Origin: Orientallactaga sibirica
Lineage: Eukaryota; Chordata; Mammalia; Rodentia; Dipodidae
Assembly (NCBI GenBank): GCA_036365145.1
Contig: JAEOAD010000055.1
Coordinates: 4,340,001-4,404,000, forward strand
Direction: 5' to 3'
Length of the DNA stretch: 64,000 bases
Shown: piece after piece, positions 10,149-19,239 of the stretch
Position numbering within the stretch: the stretch's first letter is position 1
How the letters are laid out: each line of letters begins with the position of its first letter
Translations under genes and position numbers: made by a program
The notes under the pieces: model-generated
Databases searched by the model: none
Seen by the model: only the letters and a program-made list of their open reading frames with translations
What the model was told of the DNA's origin: nothing

Positions 10149-10366
10149 GGGCTGGAGAGATGGCTTAGCAGTTAAGGCACTTGCTGCGAAGCCTAAAGAC
10201 AGAGGTGGTTCAGTTCCTCAGTACCCACATGAGTCAGATGCACAATGTGGTACATGCATCTGGAGTTCATTTGCAAGGGCTAGAGGCCCTGGCACACCCA
10301 TTATCTTTCTCTCTATCTCTATCTGCCTCTTTTTCTCTCTCAAATAAATAAATAAAGTATTTTTAA
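10149..10366 (+). repeat. Dip-type tRNA SINE (first of a stacked pair)
   Basis: Complete copy between near-identical target copies AAAATACCCCTATTAA (10133-10148) and AAAATACCTCTATCA (about 10366-10380). Confidence 0.9.
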
Positions 10367-10380
10367 AAATACCTCTATCA

Positions 10381-10466
10381 GGCCAGGAGTGGTGACACAC
10401 ACCTTTAATCCCAGCAGTGAATTCCAGGTCAGCCTAGGCTAGAGTGAGACCCTACCTTGAAAAAAA
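10381..10466 (+). repeat. B1 SINE with internal deletion (second of a stacked pair)
   Basis: 'ggccaggagtggtgacacacacctttaatcccagcag' is joined directly to 'tgaattccaggtcagcc', so the middle is missing. It is followed by a third copy of the target, AAATACCCCTATCAA (about 10466-10480). Confidence 0.82.
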
Positions 10467-10479
10467 AATACCCCTATCA

Positions 10480-10870
10480 AATATGCCCCTGAATCATGGC
10501 TTGGCTAGAGGCTATCAAAGTCCAGAAGTAGGTGGTAAGCCATTCCTTGCAAGACTTACCAAAAAGAAAAGGCCCAGGTGTCACGTGGAAATGACCAATC
10601 TGATAAGCAGGCCAAGGCAGCAGCTACATTGCCCCTTCAGGATACCTTAATCCCTCATTCCTTTACATTTCCTTTACACTCAAGAGGAAGTTCAGAGAGC
10701 TTTAGTACAAACAGTTTCACTCACACCCCAGAAGGATGCTTAAAAGGACCCACTAATCATGTCTTAGTGTTTCATTCTTCCCAATGGAAGATTCTAAAGA
10801 TCCTTTAAGGCCTTCGGGACTTGGGCAAGGCTTTATTTATGGGCAAAGGAAATCTACAACCTTTGCAGTC
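10480..10870 (+). pseudogene. ERV pol relic: RNase H C-terminus and pol linker
   Basis: The frame near 10580-10625 reads SRGNDQSDKQAKAAA, matching the end of retroviral RNase H where an invariant Asp follows the G-N motif. Downstream sequence fits the RNase H to integrase linker only loosely. No long open frame remains. Confidence 0.62.
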
Positions 10871-10878
10871 AATTTCTT

Positions 10879-11083
10879 TTTAATATTTTTTTTATTTATT
10901 TGTGAGAGAGAGAGGCAGAGAGAGAGATAGAGAAAGGGTGCGCCAGGACCTCCAGCCACTGTAAGCAAACTCCAAACACATGTGCTACCTTGTGCATTTG
11001 CTTATGTGGGTTTTGGGGAATCGAACCTGGGTCCTTTAGCTTTGCAGGCAAGTGCCTTAACCGCTAAGCTATCACTCCAGCCC
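10879..11083 (-). repeat. Dip-type tRNA SINE
   Basis: Antisense copy from an AT-rich tail to 'ctatcactccagccc', flanked by AGTCAATTTCTT (about 10867-10878) and AGTCAGTTTCTT (about 11088-11099), a target duplication with one change. Inserted in ERV pol. Confidence 0.88.
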
Positions 11084-11099
11084 TATAGTCAGTTTCTTA

Positions 11100-11410
11100 A
11101 TCCTATCCAACATGCCATCATGTAAGTCCAGAAAGTGGTCACTGACCCCCTCTACCCTTCTAGCCCATCCAAAGTTGAGTCTTTTCCAGAAGAAGACTGG
11201 CAGATAGATTTTACCCTTATGCCCCCTTGCAAGGGACTTACTTTTGTGGGTACTGTCATTGGATGCAGGAAAGCCTTCCCTGCTAGGACTAAAAAGCTCT
11301 CAAAACTCATAACAGCACTTCTTGAACATATAATCCCTTGTTTTTTCCTTTCATTCTCTGTATGGTCAGCTAATGGTCCAGCTCTTATTTCACAAAAAGG
11401 ATTAGTGAGA
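11100..11410 (+). pseudogene. ERV pol relic: integrase core
   Basis: An open stretch from 11135 reads EEDWQIDFTLMPPCKG, placing the first catalytic Asp codon of the integrase DDE core at 11207-11209. Further on it reads CRKAFPARTKK and then SANGPALISQ where retroviruses normally have D-N-G-P-A, so the second catalytic Asp appears as Ala. The piece ends at a B1 insertion. Confidence 0.78.
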
Positions 11411-11574
11411 AGTTGGGCATGGTGGTGCACACCTTTAATCCCAGCACTTGGGAGGCAGAGGTAGGAGGATCGACAGGAGTTCGAGGCCACCCAGAGACTA
11501 CATAGTGAATTCCAGGTCAGCCTGAACTAGAGCAAGACCGTTCCTCGAAAAAACAACAACAACCAAAAAAAAAG
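11411..11574 (+). repeat. B1 SINE inserted in integrase relic
   Basis: 'agttgggcatggtggtgcacacctttaatcccagc' to 'cgttcctcgaaaaaacaac' with an A-rich tail. Confidence 0.88.
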
Positions 11575-11583
11575 ACAAGTGAA

Positions 11584-11782
11584 GACTGGAGAGATTGCTC
11601 AGTGGTTAAAGGCGCTTGTTTGCAAAGCCCGATGGCCTGGGGTCAATTCCCCAGTACCCACAGAATGCCAGATGCACAAAGTAGCACATATGTTGGAGTT
11701 TGCTTGCAATAGCAGGAGGCCCTGGAACACCCATGCTCATTCTATCTCTCTCTTCTCTCAAACAAATAAAAATATTTTAAAA
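11584..11782 (+). repeat. Dip-type tRNA SINE
   Basis: + copy 'gactggagagattgctcagtgg' to 'caaacaaataaaaatatt', second in a run of three insertions into the integrase relic. Confidence 0.88.
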
Positions 11783-11789
11783 GTTCTAA

Positions 11790-11973
11790 TGGGGCTGTAG
11801 AGATGGCTTAGTGGTCAAGGTGCTTGCCTGCAAAGCCTAAGGACCCATGTTCAACTCTCCATATCCCACATAAGCCAAACGCACAAAGGTAAGGTGAGCA
11901 CAAAGTGGCACATGCCCACTAGGTGGCGCAAGCATCTAGAGTTCAATTTCAGTGGCTGAGGCCCTGGCATGCC

Positions 11974-12006
<33 letters not shown>

Positions 12007-12016
12007 AAATAAAAAA
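11790..12016 (+). repeat. Dip-type tRNA SINE, long form
   Basis: Carries the extra middle segment 'aaggtaaggtgagcacaaagtggcacatgcccactaggtggcgcaagc' that marks the longer subfamily, then a (CT)n run and short A tail. Confidence 0.86.
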
Positions 12017-12019
12017 GTA

Positions 12020-12130
12020 CTAGTGAAGCCCTTCAAATAAAGGTATTACATATCGTGTGGTACCCACAATCATCAGGACAGATAAAGATGGCCCATCAAA
12101 CAATAAAGAGACTCCTTACTGAATGAATTC
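12020..12130 (+). pseudogene. ERV pol relic: integrase core, third catalytic region
   Basis: Reading across one stop, the translation gives PQSSGQIKMAHQTIKRLLTE (about 12067-12126), the conserved P-Q-S-S-G-x-x-E region of retroviral integrase, with Lys where the catalytic Glu is expected. Another piece of the same domain continues near 12340. Confidence 0.75.
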
Positions 12131-12209
12131 AAAAACCCAAGTCCTGGGCCAACACTTCTCCCAGCGGCACTCCCAAGGTCTCATGTCACTTCCAAAATCG
12201 AGACAATGT

Positions 12210-12335
12210 CTCAAAGAACTCCAGACGCACACACCACGATGGGCATCTGGCTTTACTTGGGTACTGGGGAATTGAACCTGGGCTGGCAGGCTTTGCAAGA
12301 AAACACCTTTAACTGCTGAGTCGTCTCCCCAGTCT
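12210..12335 (-). repeat. Dip-type tRNA SINE, 3'-truncated
   Basis: Antisense; contains 'gaactccagacgcac...catctggctttacttggg...gaattgaacctgg...gtctccccagtc', but lacks the AT tail. Confidence 0.78.
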
Positions 12336-12530
12336 GAGACTATCTCAATCTATTTGAGGTCCTGTATGGAAAGCATTCCTTGAGACAGACCTTTTATTAC
12401 ACTCATTAACTTGCCCAGTAGGTTACATCTCTGGGACTAACTATCAAAGCCATGACAGTTATCAAGATAATATAGCCCTAAGCCAGACCCCTCCTCACCA
12501 ACTGGACAAGGCCAGTCAAAATTAACTGCA
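12336..12530 (+). pseudogene. ERV pol relic: integrase C-terminal region
   Basis: Near 12348-12390 the translation reads FEVLYGKHSLRQTF, resembling the P-F-E-x-L-Y-G-R motif after the integrase core. The rest is heavily degraded. No env region was recognised downstream. Confidence 0.55.
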
Positions 12531-12532
12531 AC

Positions 12533-12703
12533 CAGGGGTAGGGAGATGGCTTAGCAGTTAAAAGCACTTTAACTGCCTGCCAGCTGGGACTTGATTCCCC
12601 AGTAACCCATAAAGCCTGATGCAAAAGGTGGCACATATGTCTGGTGTCTGGAATGATGAGACCCTGCCCACACCCACATGCAATTAAATAAATGATTTTT
12701 TTT
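12533..12703 (+). repeat. Dip-type tRNA SINE, degraded
   Basis: 'ggtagggagatggcttagcagttaaaagcac' and 'gcctgatgcaaaaggtggcacatatgtctgg', ending in (AAAT)n and poly-T; the CT stretch is lost. Confidence 0.78.
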
Positions 12704-12904
12704 AAGCCTAGGACAGGGTTGGGACCCTGTGCGTGTATGGCAAGAAGAATATGGGGGAGAACAGGAAATACATCAATACATCAAGAAGAGAGGGCCGACT
12801 GTCTCCCAGGATCACTTCCACCTCATCTGCCTGGGCTCAGAAGTCATTACATGGAAAGCAGTGACACAAATACTGCTCTCATGGCTAGCCTGAAAACCAG
12901 TTCC

Positions 12905-13225
12905 AGAGAAATGGTGACAGACACTATGGTCACTCAGACCTCATAACAATGGACATCCAGAGGCTACAGAGAAAGCAACACTAAATCAGATCTCCACCTT
13001 GCCCACCAAGGTTCAGGGAGCATTGTGGAAGACAGGGTGGAAAGATTGTAAGAGCCTCAAGATGGGTGGGAATAGCCTGAGACACCATGTTTCCCCCATT
13101 CCTGCAGAGACTGACTGAGGCCTCTTGGTCCCCACAATGGATAGATACCAATAATCCCACCAAAGTCCTTCAGCAGAATTGGGGTGGGGAGAGGGAGTCT
13201 ATGTGTATAACATTTTTATAAAAAA
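12905..13225 (+). mobile_element. Probable L1 3'-UTR fragment
   Basis: 'caaggttcagggagcattgtgg...ggtggaaagattgtaagagcc' and 'ggatagataccaataatccc' recall rodent L1 3' UTR text, and the piece ends in an A-rich tail. Identified from memory, so moderate to low confidence. Confidence 0.4.
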
Positions 13226-13232
13226 AAAATAT

Positions 13233-13492
13233 CAAGGCTGGAGAGATGGCTTAGCAGTTAAGACACTTGTCTGTGAAGCCTAAGGACCCATGTTCTACTC
13301 TCCAGATCCCACGTTAGCCAGACACACAAAGGTGAGGCAAGCACAAAGTCACACATGCTCACTAGGTGGTGAAAGCGTCTGGAGTTTGATTGCAATGGCT
13401 GAGGCCCTGGTGAGCCAGTTGTCGATCTCTCCTGTCTCTCTCTCTCTCTCTTGTGCTCTCTCTAATAAAATAAAATAAAATAAATTTTAAAA
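13233..13492 (+). repeat. Dip-type tRNA SINE, long form
   Basis: Contains the long-form segment (aaggtgaggcaagcacaaag...cactaggtgg). Ends in (AAAAT)n and is directly followed by an antisense copy. Confidence 0.88.
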
Positions 13493-13508
13493 ACCAATAA
13501 TTTTTTTA

Positions 13509-13703
13509 AATTTTAATTAATTAATTTATTTATTTGACAGAGAAAGAGGGAGAGAAAGAATGGGAGCACCAGGGCTACTGCAAATGAACTCTAGACACGT
13601 GTGCACCCTTGTGTACCTGGCTAACATGGGTCCAGGAGAATCGAACCTGAGTCCTTTGGCTTTGCAGGTAAACGCTTTAACCGCCAAGCCATCCCTCCAG
13701 CCC
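13509..13703 (-). repeat. Dip-type tRNA SINE
   Basis: Antisense copy flanked by AAAAACCAATAATTTTTTT and AAAAATCAATAATTTTTTT, a long target duplication with one change. Pairs with the preceding + copy. Confidence 0.88.
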
Positions 13704-13725
13704 AAAAATCAATAATTTTTTTTAA

Positions 13726-13880
13726 AGCCCAGGACAATGGAAGGTGGAGCCAGGAGAATTTGAAGCTCAAACATCATTTGCAGTCTGGCAGGTTATGTTT
13801 GCAGACACTTCAAAGTCAGCCTCTGACCTCTCCATGCACACAATGGCGTGTAGCTCCCACTCCCATAAACAAATAAATAT
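13726..13880 (+). repeat. B4/ID-type SINE tail remnant
   Basis: 'cacttcaaagtcagcctctgacctctccatgcacac' resembles the B4 3' region; ends in (AAAT)n. Confidence 0.35.
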
Positions 13881-13897
13881 AAAGATATATGTATATG

Positions 13898-14140
13898 GGC
13901 TGGGGAAATAGCTTAGTGGTTAAGGCACTTGCCTGCGAAGCCTAAGGACCACAGTTTGATTCCCCAGGACCCACGTAAGCCAGATGCATAAGGCGGCACA
14001 TGCATCTGGAGTTTGTTTGCAGTGGCTGGCGGCCCCGGTGTGCCCATTCTGTCTTTCTCTCTATCTGCCTCTTTCTCTCTCTCTCAAATAAATAAATAAA
14101 TTAATTATTAATAAATAAATAAATATAAATATAAATAAAC
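13898..14140 (+). repeat. Dip-type tRNA SINE
   Basis: Complete copy with an unusually long (AAAT)n/(AATATA)n tail. Confidence 0.88.
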
Positions 14141-14640
14141 TGCAACCTGATACCATGTAACTGCTGCCATGTAGACCCAACCTCCTCCAGGAATCAAACA
14201 CTGACCAATCAAGACTGCTCTCATATGCATAGCAGTAGAGGCATGATGGAATTCCACGGTAGGTCATCCTACCGGATGAGAGTTCCAAAATCCACACCCA
14301 AGACCCATCCTCGCATGCATGCCAGCCGTTCTTCCTTTACTGCGTTGCCCCTGTGTTCTTACAGTGTACACACTAAGCTTTCCGTCCTCTTCTAGTGTAA
14401 TGGGTGAATTCTCACCAGTCCCATCCCATTCCCCTCATTACCCTCACTCCATAGAAGGAGGATTCAGACCCCTTCTTGGAGGCCCCAAGAGTCAAGAGTT
14501 AAATTCTATCGGTCTAACTATGAGGAAACCCCTGGCCTCAAAGGTGCCATTTCAGATGGTTTGATGAGGACTTAGCTGCATGATCCCTAAGGGCCTCCTA
14601 TTTCCAAGGGTAGGTGATCGTTCCTTCTTTCTTTTTCCTC
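14141..14640. other. Intergenic, unassigned
   Basis: No repeat or gene recognised. Being upstream of the TSKU CpG island it could hold regulatory sequence, but no specific motif supports that. Confidence 0.35.
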
Positions 14641-14760
14641 TTCCTCCTCTTCTTTTCGGCTGTTTGAGGCAGAGTCTCACTCTGTAGCCCAGGCTGGCTT
14701 CAAACTGACAATTCTCCTTCCTCCACCTCCCTATTACTGGGATTACAGGGCCATGGTTCC
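14640..14760 (-). repeat. Old B1/proto-B1 SINE
   Basis: A T/C-rich lead, then 'gaggcagagtctcactctgtagcccaggctggcttcaaactg' to 'attactgggattacagg': antisense 7SL-derived element, more diverged than the B1 copies around it. Confidence 0.65.
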
Positions 14761-15398
14761 CTGCTCCTTCCTAGCTGGCAAGGTCTATGGTGTCAGCCCA
14801 GGCAAGTCCTCAGGGTCACACAATGACTTTGAATGCAGGGGGACTGCCCACCGAACCCACTTTTCCCCAGGCAGATACACACAGGCCCAAAGTTGGTGTT
14901 TTTTTTTTTTTTTTTTTTTTTAAAGAAATAAAATAAAAGGAGCAGAAGGACTGGATGTAACAAGTCTGGGCCACTGCAGGGGAACATCGCCCAATTTCTC
15001 CACCCAGAGGCTCTCTCCAAAGTAGAGAAGTTTCTGGGAGGTCCAGGGCCCAGACCAAACCTCCCTCCAACCCTTCACCAGGAACAGCCCTGCTGGGAGT
15101 GTAGCATTGTCTGGGTGTGCGGGCTGGGAGCTCTTCCTTCCAGGGAATGCCTCCATAGGTAATTTCTCTCTGCAAACCCCAGTATTCAAAAGTTCTTCTG
15201 TACGATTTCTTGCCCTTAGCATAAACAGCCTTTCTAGAGGATGGGCTGCTACTAGTCACACAGCAATTTCCCTTCTTGGAAATCCAGCCAAAAGTTGCTG
15301 CTTCGCTCAAGGAAAAAAAAAAAAAAATGTCTGTTGCTTTCTCTCAGCTTGCCTGCCAGCTTTTCTGCCTAAATCTCCTCTCTTTATGACTCTCTCTC

Positions 15399-15399
<1 letters not shown>

Positions 15400-15448
<49 letters not shown>
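15400..15448. repeat. (AC)n microsatellite, about 24 units
   Basis: Uninterrupted dinucleotide run. It sits 46 bp upstream of a (GA)n run and just before the TSKU CpG island. Confidence 0.97.
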
Positions 15449-15451
<3 letters not shown>

Positions 15452-15490
15452 TCTTCCACTTTTTCTCCCATTCTATTTCTTACCATCAAC

Positions 15491-15493
<3 letters not shown>

Positions 15494-15543
<50 letters not shown>
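15494..15543. repeat. (GA)n microsatellite, about 25 units
   Basis: Uninterrupted GA run continuing into GGGAGGGAGAGAGAAAGG, then directly into the GC-rich promoter region. Confidence 0.97.
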
Positions 15544-15549
<6 letters not shown>

Positions 15550-15559
15550 AGAGAGAAAG

Positions 15560-16880
15560 GCGAGGCGAGGCGACCTCCAGATGTTCCCGACCGAGTGGCC
15601 ATCTGCTAAGATTGCTCCAGCGGGCAGGAGGGAGAAAAAAGGGGGGCAGGGATCTGGGGGTAGCAGGAAGCTGGGAGGCAGGCCGACTGGAGTGGGCGGG
15701 AACTGCGCACTTTGGCGACGCTCCCTAGGGTGGAACCCGGGCTCCGCCGGCGGGCGGGGCTGGCCGAGCGCGCGCCCCGCAAGGCTGGCACTTTGACGAC
15801 ACTCCCTGAAGCTGCCTAGCCTCCCGGCCTGTGCAAACCACTAGGGGTGCCCGGACCCGGGAGCCGAGCGCCGGGCGGGCGGGGACAGGGGCGGGCCGCT
15901 CGGCGTGGAGAAAAGCTCCGGCCCCGCGGGCCAGCGCCGGGCCGCCTGGGTGAGCGCGCCAAGGCGACCGGCGTGCAGCGCAGCTCGAGGTGGGTGCTGG
16001 ACCCGGGGCTGCTCCGGAGAGGAGGGGTGTTCGGGCGCGCACGTTCCCCAACCTCGCGCCGCCCCATCCCGCGGGCGCAGGGGTGGTGCAGACTCCCGCC
16101 GGGGCCCCTCAACTTTTCACCCCTCCCCCAGATCCCGGGCGACAGCAGCCGCCGCTGGACCCCCGGAGCTCGGCGGGCGTGAGGGAGCTGGAAGTTTGGG
16201 GGGGTGATGGAGAGGGGCAAGGACTCCTGGAGACAAAGGCTCGGAGTGGGAGACTCGAGGGGGGGTCACGGGCCGGTGCCTCGGGAGTGGGGTGGTCTTT
16301 GTCGAGGACACGTGCATGCCACCTTCGTGGGTCTTTGTGGATCTGGGTTCGGGGACGGGCGTCCATCTGCCCGGTGTCTTTGTGTGTCCGCGGCTTTGCA
16401 CGGCTTGCCGGGCGCCCCGGGTGCGTCCCCCGGTTGGATGGCGAGGCCCGTGGGCGCAGCGCGTGTGTCCGCGTACGTGGTAACCGGTGCCTGTCGACGT
16501 GTCCAGGGTTGGGTGGCCGTGCCCGGCTCTCCACCCACCCACCCGGCCCCGGATGCCGCTTGCAAACTTTTCTGCGCGCTTCTCCGGCAACGCCTGGGTC
16601 GTCCCCGCCGCCGTCCGCCCCTCCTTCACCTCCCCTGGGGTCCTTTGCACCAACCGGGGACGGGATAGGATTGGTGGGTGTGTGTGTGTGTGTGTGGTGG
16701 GAGTAGGGGGGGGAGATCGGCAGTGCCCGGGGAGGGACTGGCCCGGGCCGGGACTGGGCGGAGCGTACGGGACACCCCGCGCAAGACCCTGCCGGGAGGA
16801 GGGAGGGACCCGGCCGGTCCGGGTTTTAGCCTGGGGCTGGAGACCCTAGAGCTGCGGGTGGCTGACGTGCCTGCTGGGAG
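15560..16880 (+). promoter_or_regulatory. TSKU: CpG island, presumed TSKU promoter and first exon
   Basis: The only long stretch in the window rich in G+C and unmutated CpG. It holds GC-box-like motifs (GGGCGGG near 15695; GGGCGGGGCTGG near 15752; GGGCGGGCGGGGACAGGGGCGGGC near 15874) and no obvious TATA box, as for a broad CpG-island promoter. Possible first-exon donors are TGG|GTGAGC (GT at 15950) and GAG|GTGGGT (GT at 15990). Transcription start and first exon cannot be fixed from sequence alone. A 20-bp imperfect direct repeat occurs at 15707 and 15788. Confidence 0.75.
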
Positions 16881-16925
16881 CATCTCTGATGTATGTGTGA
16901 CCGTGCCACTCGTCTTCTCCCCCAG

Positions 16926-16992
16926 GGACCGGCTCTGCTCTGCATTTACCCCGGTCCCCCCAGCAGTGAAGGATCAACCTCGGATCCGGTAG
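16926..16992 (+). other. TSKU: Candidate noncoding 5'UTR exon of TSKU
   Basis: A strong pyrimidine tract and AG (gtcttctcccccag, AG at 16924-16925) is followed 67 bp later by a good donor (TAG|GTGAGA, GT at 16993; a weaker GT lies at 16989). It contains no coding signal, so it would be an untranslated exon between the CpG-island first exon and the coding exon. Splicing is inferred only from site quality. Confidence 0.4.
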
Positions 16993-17785
16993 GTGAGAAG
17001 GCCATGGCTTATGGGGATCCCGGGCTGCTGGCGGTGCTGGCTCACCGGTCCCTTGGTTGGGCTATGGGGCAGGGGGACTTAACACACCCTGGCTTCGAAT
17101 GGGGAGGTTAATGGCCCACGGTAGGGCGCCCCGGCTGGTTGCTCGGCCCCTCCGAGGCTTGGTCACCTTGGCATTGATGGGGTGAGAGCTCTCCAGGCCG
17201 CCGCCCTGGAGCCCAGCGCACAGTCGGGATAACTAAAAGTTGCTAGAGCCGGGCTGAGAGCAGTGCCCGCCCACACTTGGCCAGGCCAGGAGGTGACTCA
17301 AACGTCGGTCTTCCCTTGCTCCACGCCATGTCCTTCAGATAAGTCTGGACTTGCAGAGGCCCGGAGAGGAAGGACTTAGCCTTGCCAGGCTTTTGATCCT
17401 GGGTGGCAAAGATAACCCTAAGAGAGAGAGGAAGGAGGGAAAGACTGTATGACCAAGAACCTTCCCGAATGCTCCCCACCGGGTGGGATTAGGGGACAGC
17501 GACTGTGGCTACTTTCTTGTGTCTCTGGTTTTATCTACCTTCTGGAAGGGGAGAGATGGACAGCCCCTCTACTCCTTTGCAGGAGACTGAGGGAGATCCC
17601 CAAGTCTGAAAACCTTACTGTGTATGTAGCGCGCACCTCCTTGCGGACTCCAGTTCCCAGGCACTAAGTTAGGAAAAGAAAGCTGGACTGTAACAGCCCG
17701 GGGGAACCTGAGTTCACAGCGCTTCCACCCACCTTGCTCGACTGTCTCCTGTCAAGGCAAAGACTGGAGTCAAAAATAGAAGGGA
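16993..17785 (+). other. TSKU: TSKU intron, proximal part
   Basis: GC-rich at first, then ordinary intronic sequence. No further exon or repeat is recognisable. Confidence 0.45.
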
Positions 17786-17940
17786 GGGGCTGGAGACATG
17801 GCTTAGTGGTTAAGGCGCTTGCCTGCAAAGCCAAAGGACCCAGGTTTGATTTCCCAGCACCCACATAAGCCAGATGAACAAAATGGTGCATGCGTCTGGA
17901 GTTCATTTGCAGTGGCTGGAGGTCCTGACAGCACCCACAC
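17786..17940 (+). repeat. Dip-type tRNA SINE, 3'-truncated, in TSKU intron
   Basis: Head and body present ('ggggctggagacatggcttagtgg' to 'gcagtggctggaggtcctgacag'); the CT stretch and (AAAT)n tail are replaced by a short (AC)n. Confidence 0.85.
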
Positions 17941-17959
17941 ACACACACCCTTCCCACTG

Positions 17960-19124
17960 CACCCTAGCTCTATGACCCATGTGATTCTCAATCTACTCCT
18001 AAAAAGGAAGATGTCAATTTCTGTTCTACTGTGAATGTTAAGTGAGATGATGAATTAGATGTGCTAGTAAGACAGGCAGCATTTTAGGATGTACAGTACA
18101 TTGTGTGGACACAAACAGAGGCAGAAAAAGCATGGACCCTGCTCTTAAACCTTAAACTTGGCAAAGCCCTAAGTTCCTGCAAGAGCCCAAGCAGAAGGAG
18201 GCCTGTGCCCTGACATTTCATCCCTCTGGTTTCTTCGCCTCCGCACAGCCAGGCCTCATGCTGGACCGGAGCTGAACGAAGATTTGCAGACAGCCAAAGT
18301 CCTTTGGAGGATGGGGGATTGGGGGGGGGAGCTTAGACCGGGAAGCCCTCCCAGAGCAGGTAGCTTTTGAATCAGACAAGCCTGAAGAAGACAAGAGTCC
18401 CTTGTCATCTTTGTCAGAAGGAACAGCCTACGCAAAGGCAGGGCTCCTTTGGGAGTAGCAGGTCTCGAGCCTGGGAAAGTGCTTTTGTGAAGTGTGTTTT
18501 AAATAGGGTACGGTGGTTTGGCTCCTTATCTTCTATTGGATACTACACTTGGGTGCCCAGCGTGGCAGTAGCTTGAGGCAGAGACCAGGATCTAGGCTTT
18601 AGCCTTGGTTTGGCCTCTGCGACCTTTCCAGATCCCCAGAGAACTTGGTCAGAACTTGGTTGGTGCACTGAGAGAATCCAAGGCCTGAGGCCATGACTTT
18701 TGGGTTTTCCTCCTCCATACCTGCCTTACCTTAGCATCCCCTCCCCTGGCCCTGCAGTCACACATCAGGGGATAGGACTCAACATGCTGTGAGCCCCCAC
18801 CAACACTGGAGCAGAGTCCTCACTTTGCACGGGCAGTGCCAGCTTTGCACCTAGTTAAAGGTGAATACACAGACCCGGGTCCTCACAGCCCCTGAGGTCC
18901 TTGTAAGGTTGGAGCTAGTCTGCCTGGATGCAAAGCCCCTTTTTTCCTCTGCCCCACACAGCTTCCCCTGTGTTCTTTCATGCTGAGGAACTTGAAGGAA
19001 AATGCACAGGAAGGAGAAAACAGCAGTGGGGGCCTCGCCTGTCTCCCTGTAGAGGATACTGTTTAGGCATTCGTTCCATGCCTAACCTGCAACAGGGACA
19101 GTGTCATGCAAGAGGCCAGGTGCA
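17960..19124. other. TSKU: TSKU intron, repeat-poor
   Basis: About 1.1 kb with no young SINE. No exon signal recognised. Confidence 0.4.
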
Positions 19125-19235
19125 GGGTTCAGAATGCCTGGGTCCTAGATCTAGCCTTTGTCCTCCCCGGTTGAGTGACTCTGGGTAAGTCAGTACACCT
19201 CTCTGGTCTCTTTATCAGCCATGAGACAAGTTCAA
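19125..19235 (+). repeat. MIR SINE
   Basis: 'gaatgcctgggtcctagatctagcc...gttgagtgactctgggtaagtcagtacacctctctgg' follows the MIR core order (tgtgtgaccttgggcaagtc...). Confidence 0.68.
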
Positions 19236-19239
19236 TGCT

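Noticed and set aside
14141..14570. Possible 3' LTR partner of the 5.25-5.6 kb LTR-like unit
   Set aside because: A search by eye for the TATAAA/AATAAA pair and the U3 direct repeat found no match.
15107..15796. 229-codon open frame upstream of TSKU
   Set aside because: It runs through the (AC)n and (GA)n arrays, giving Thr-His and Arg-Glu repeats, and has no domain. Long frames are expected through such arrays and GC-rich DNA.
15816..16706. Several overlapping 100-240 codon frames on both strands in the CpG island
   Set aside because: Stop codons are rare in GC-rich DNA. The frames overlap on both strands and are rich in Gly/Pro/Arg without recognisable domains.
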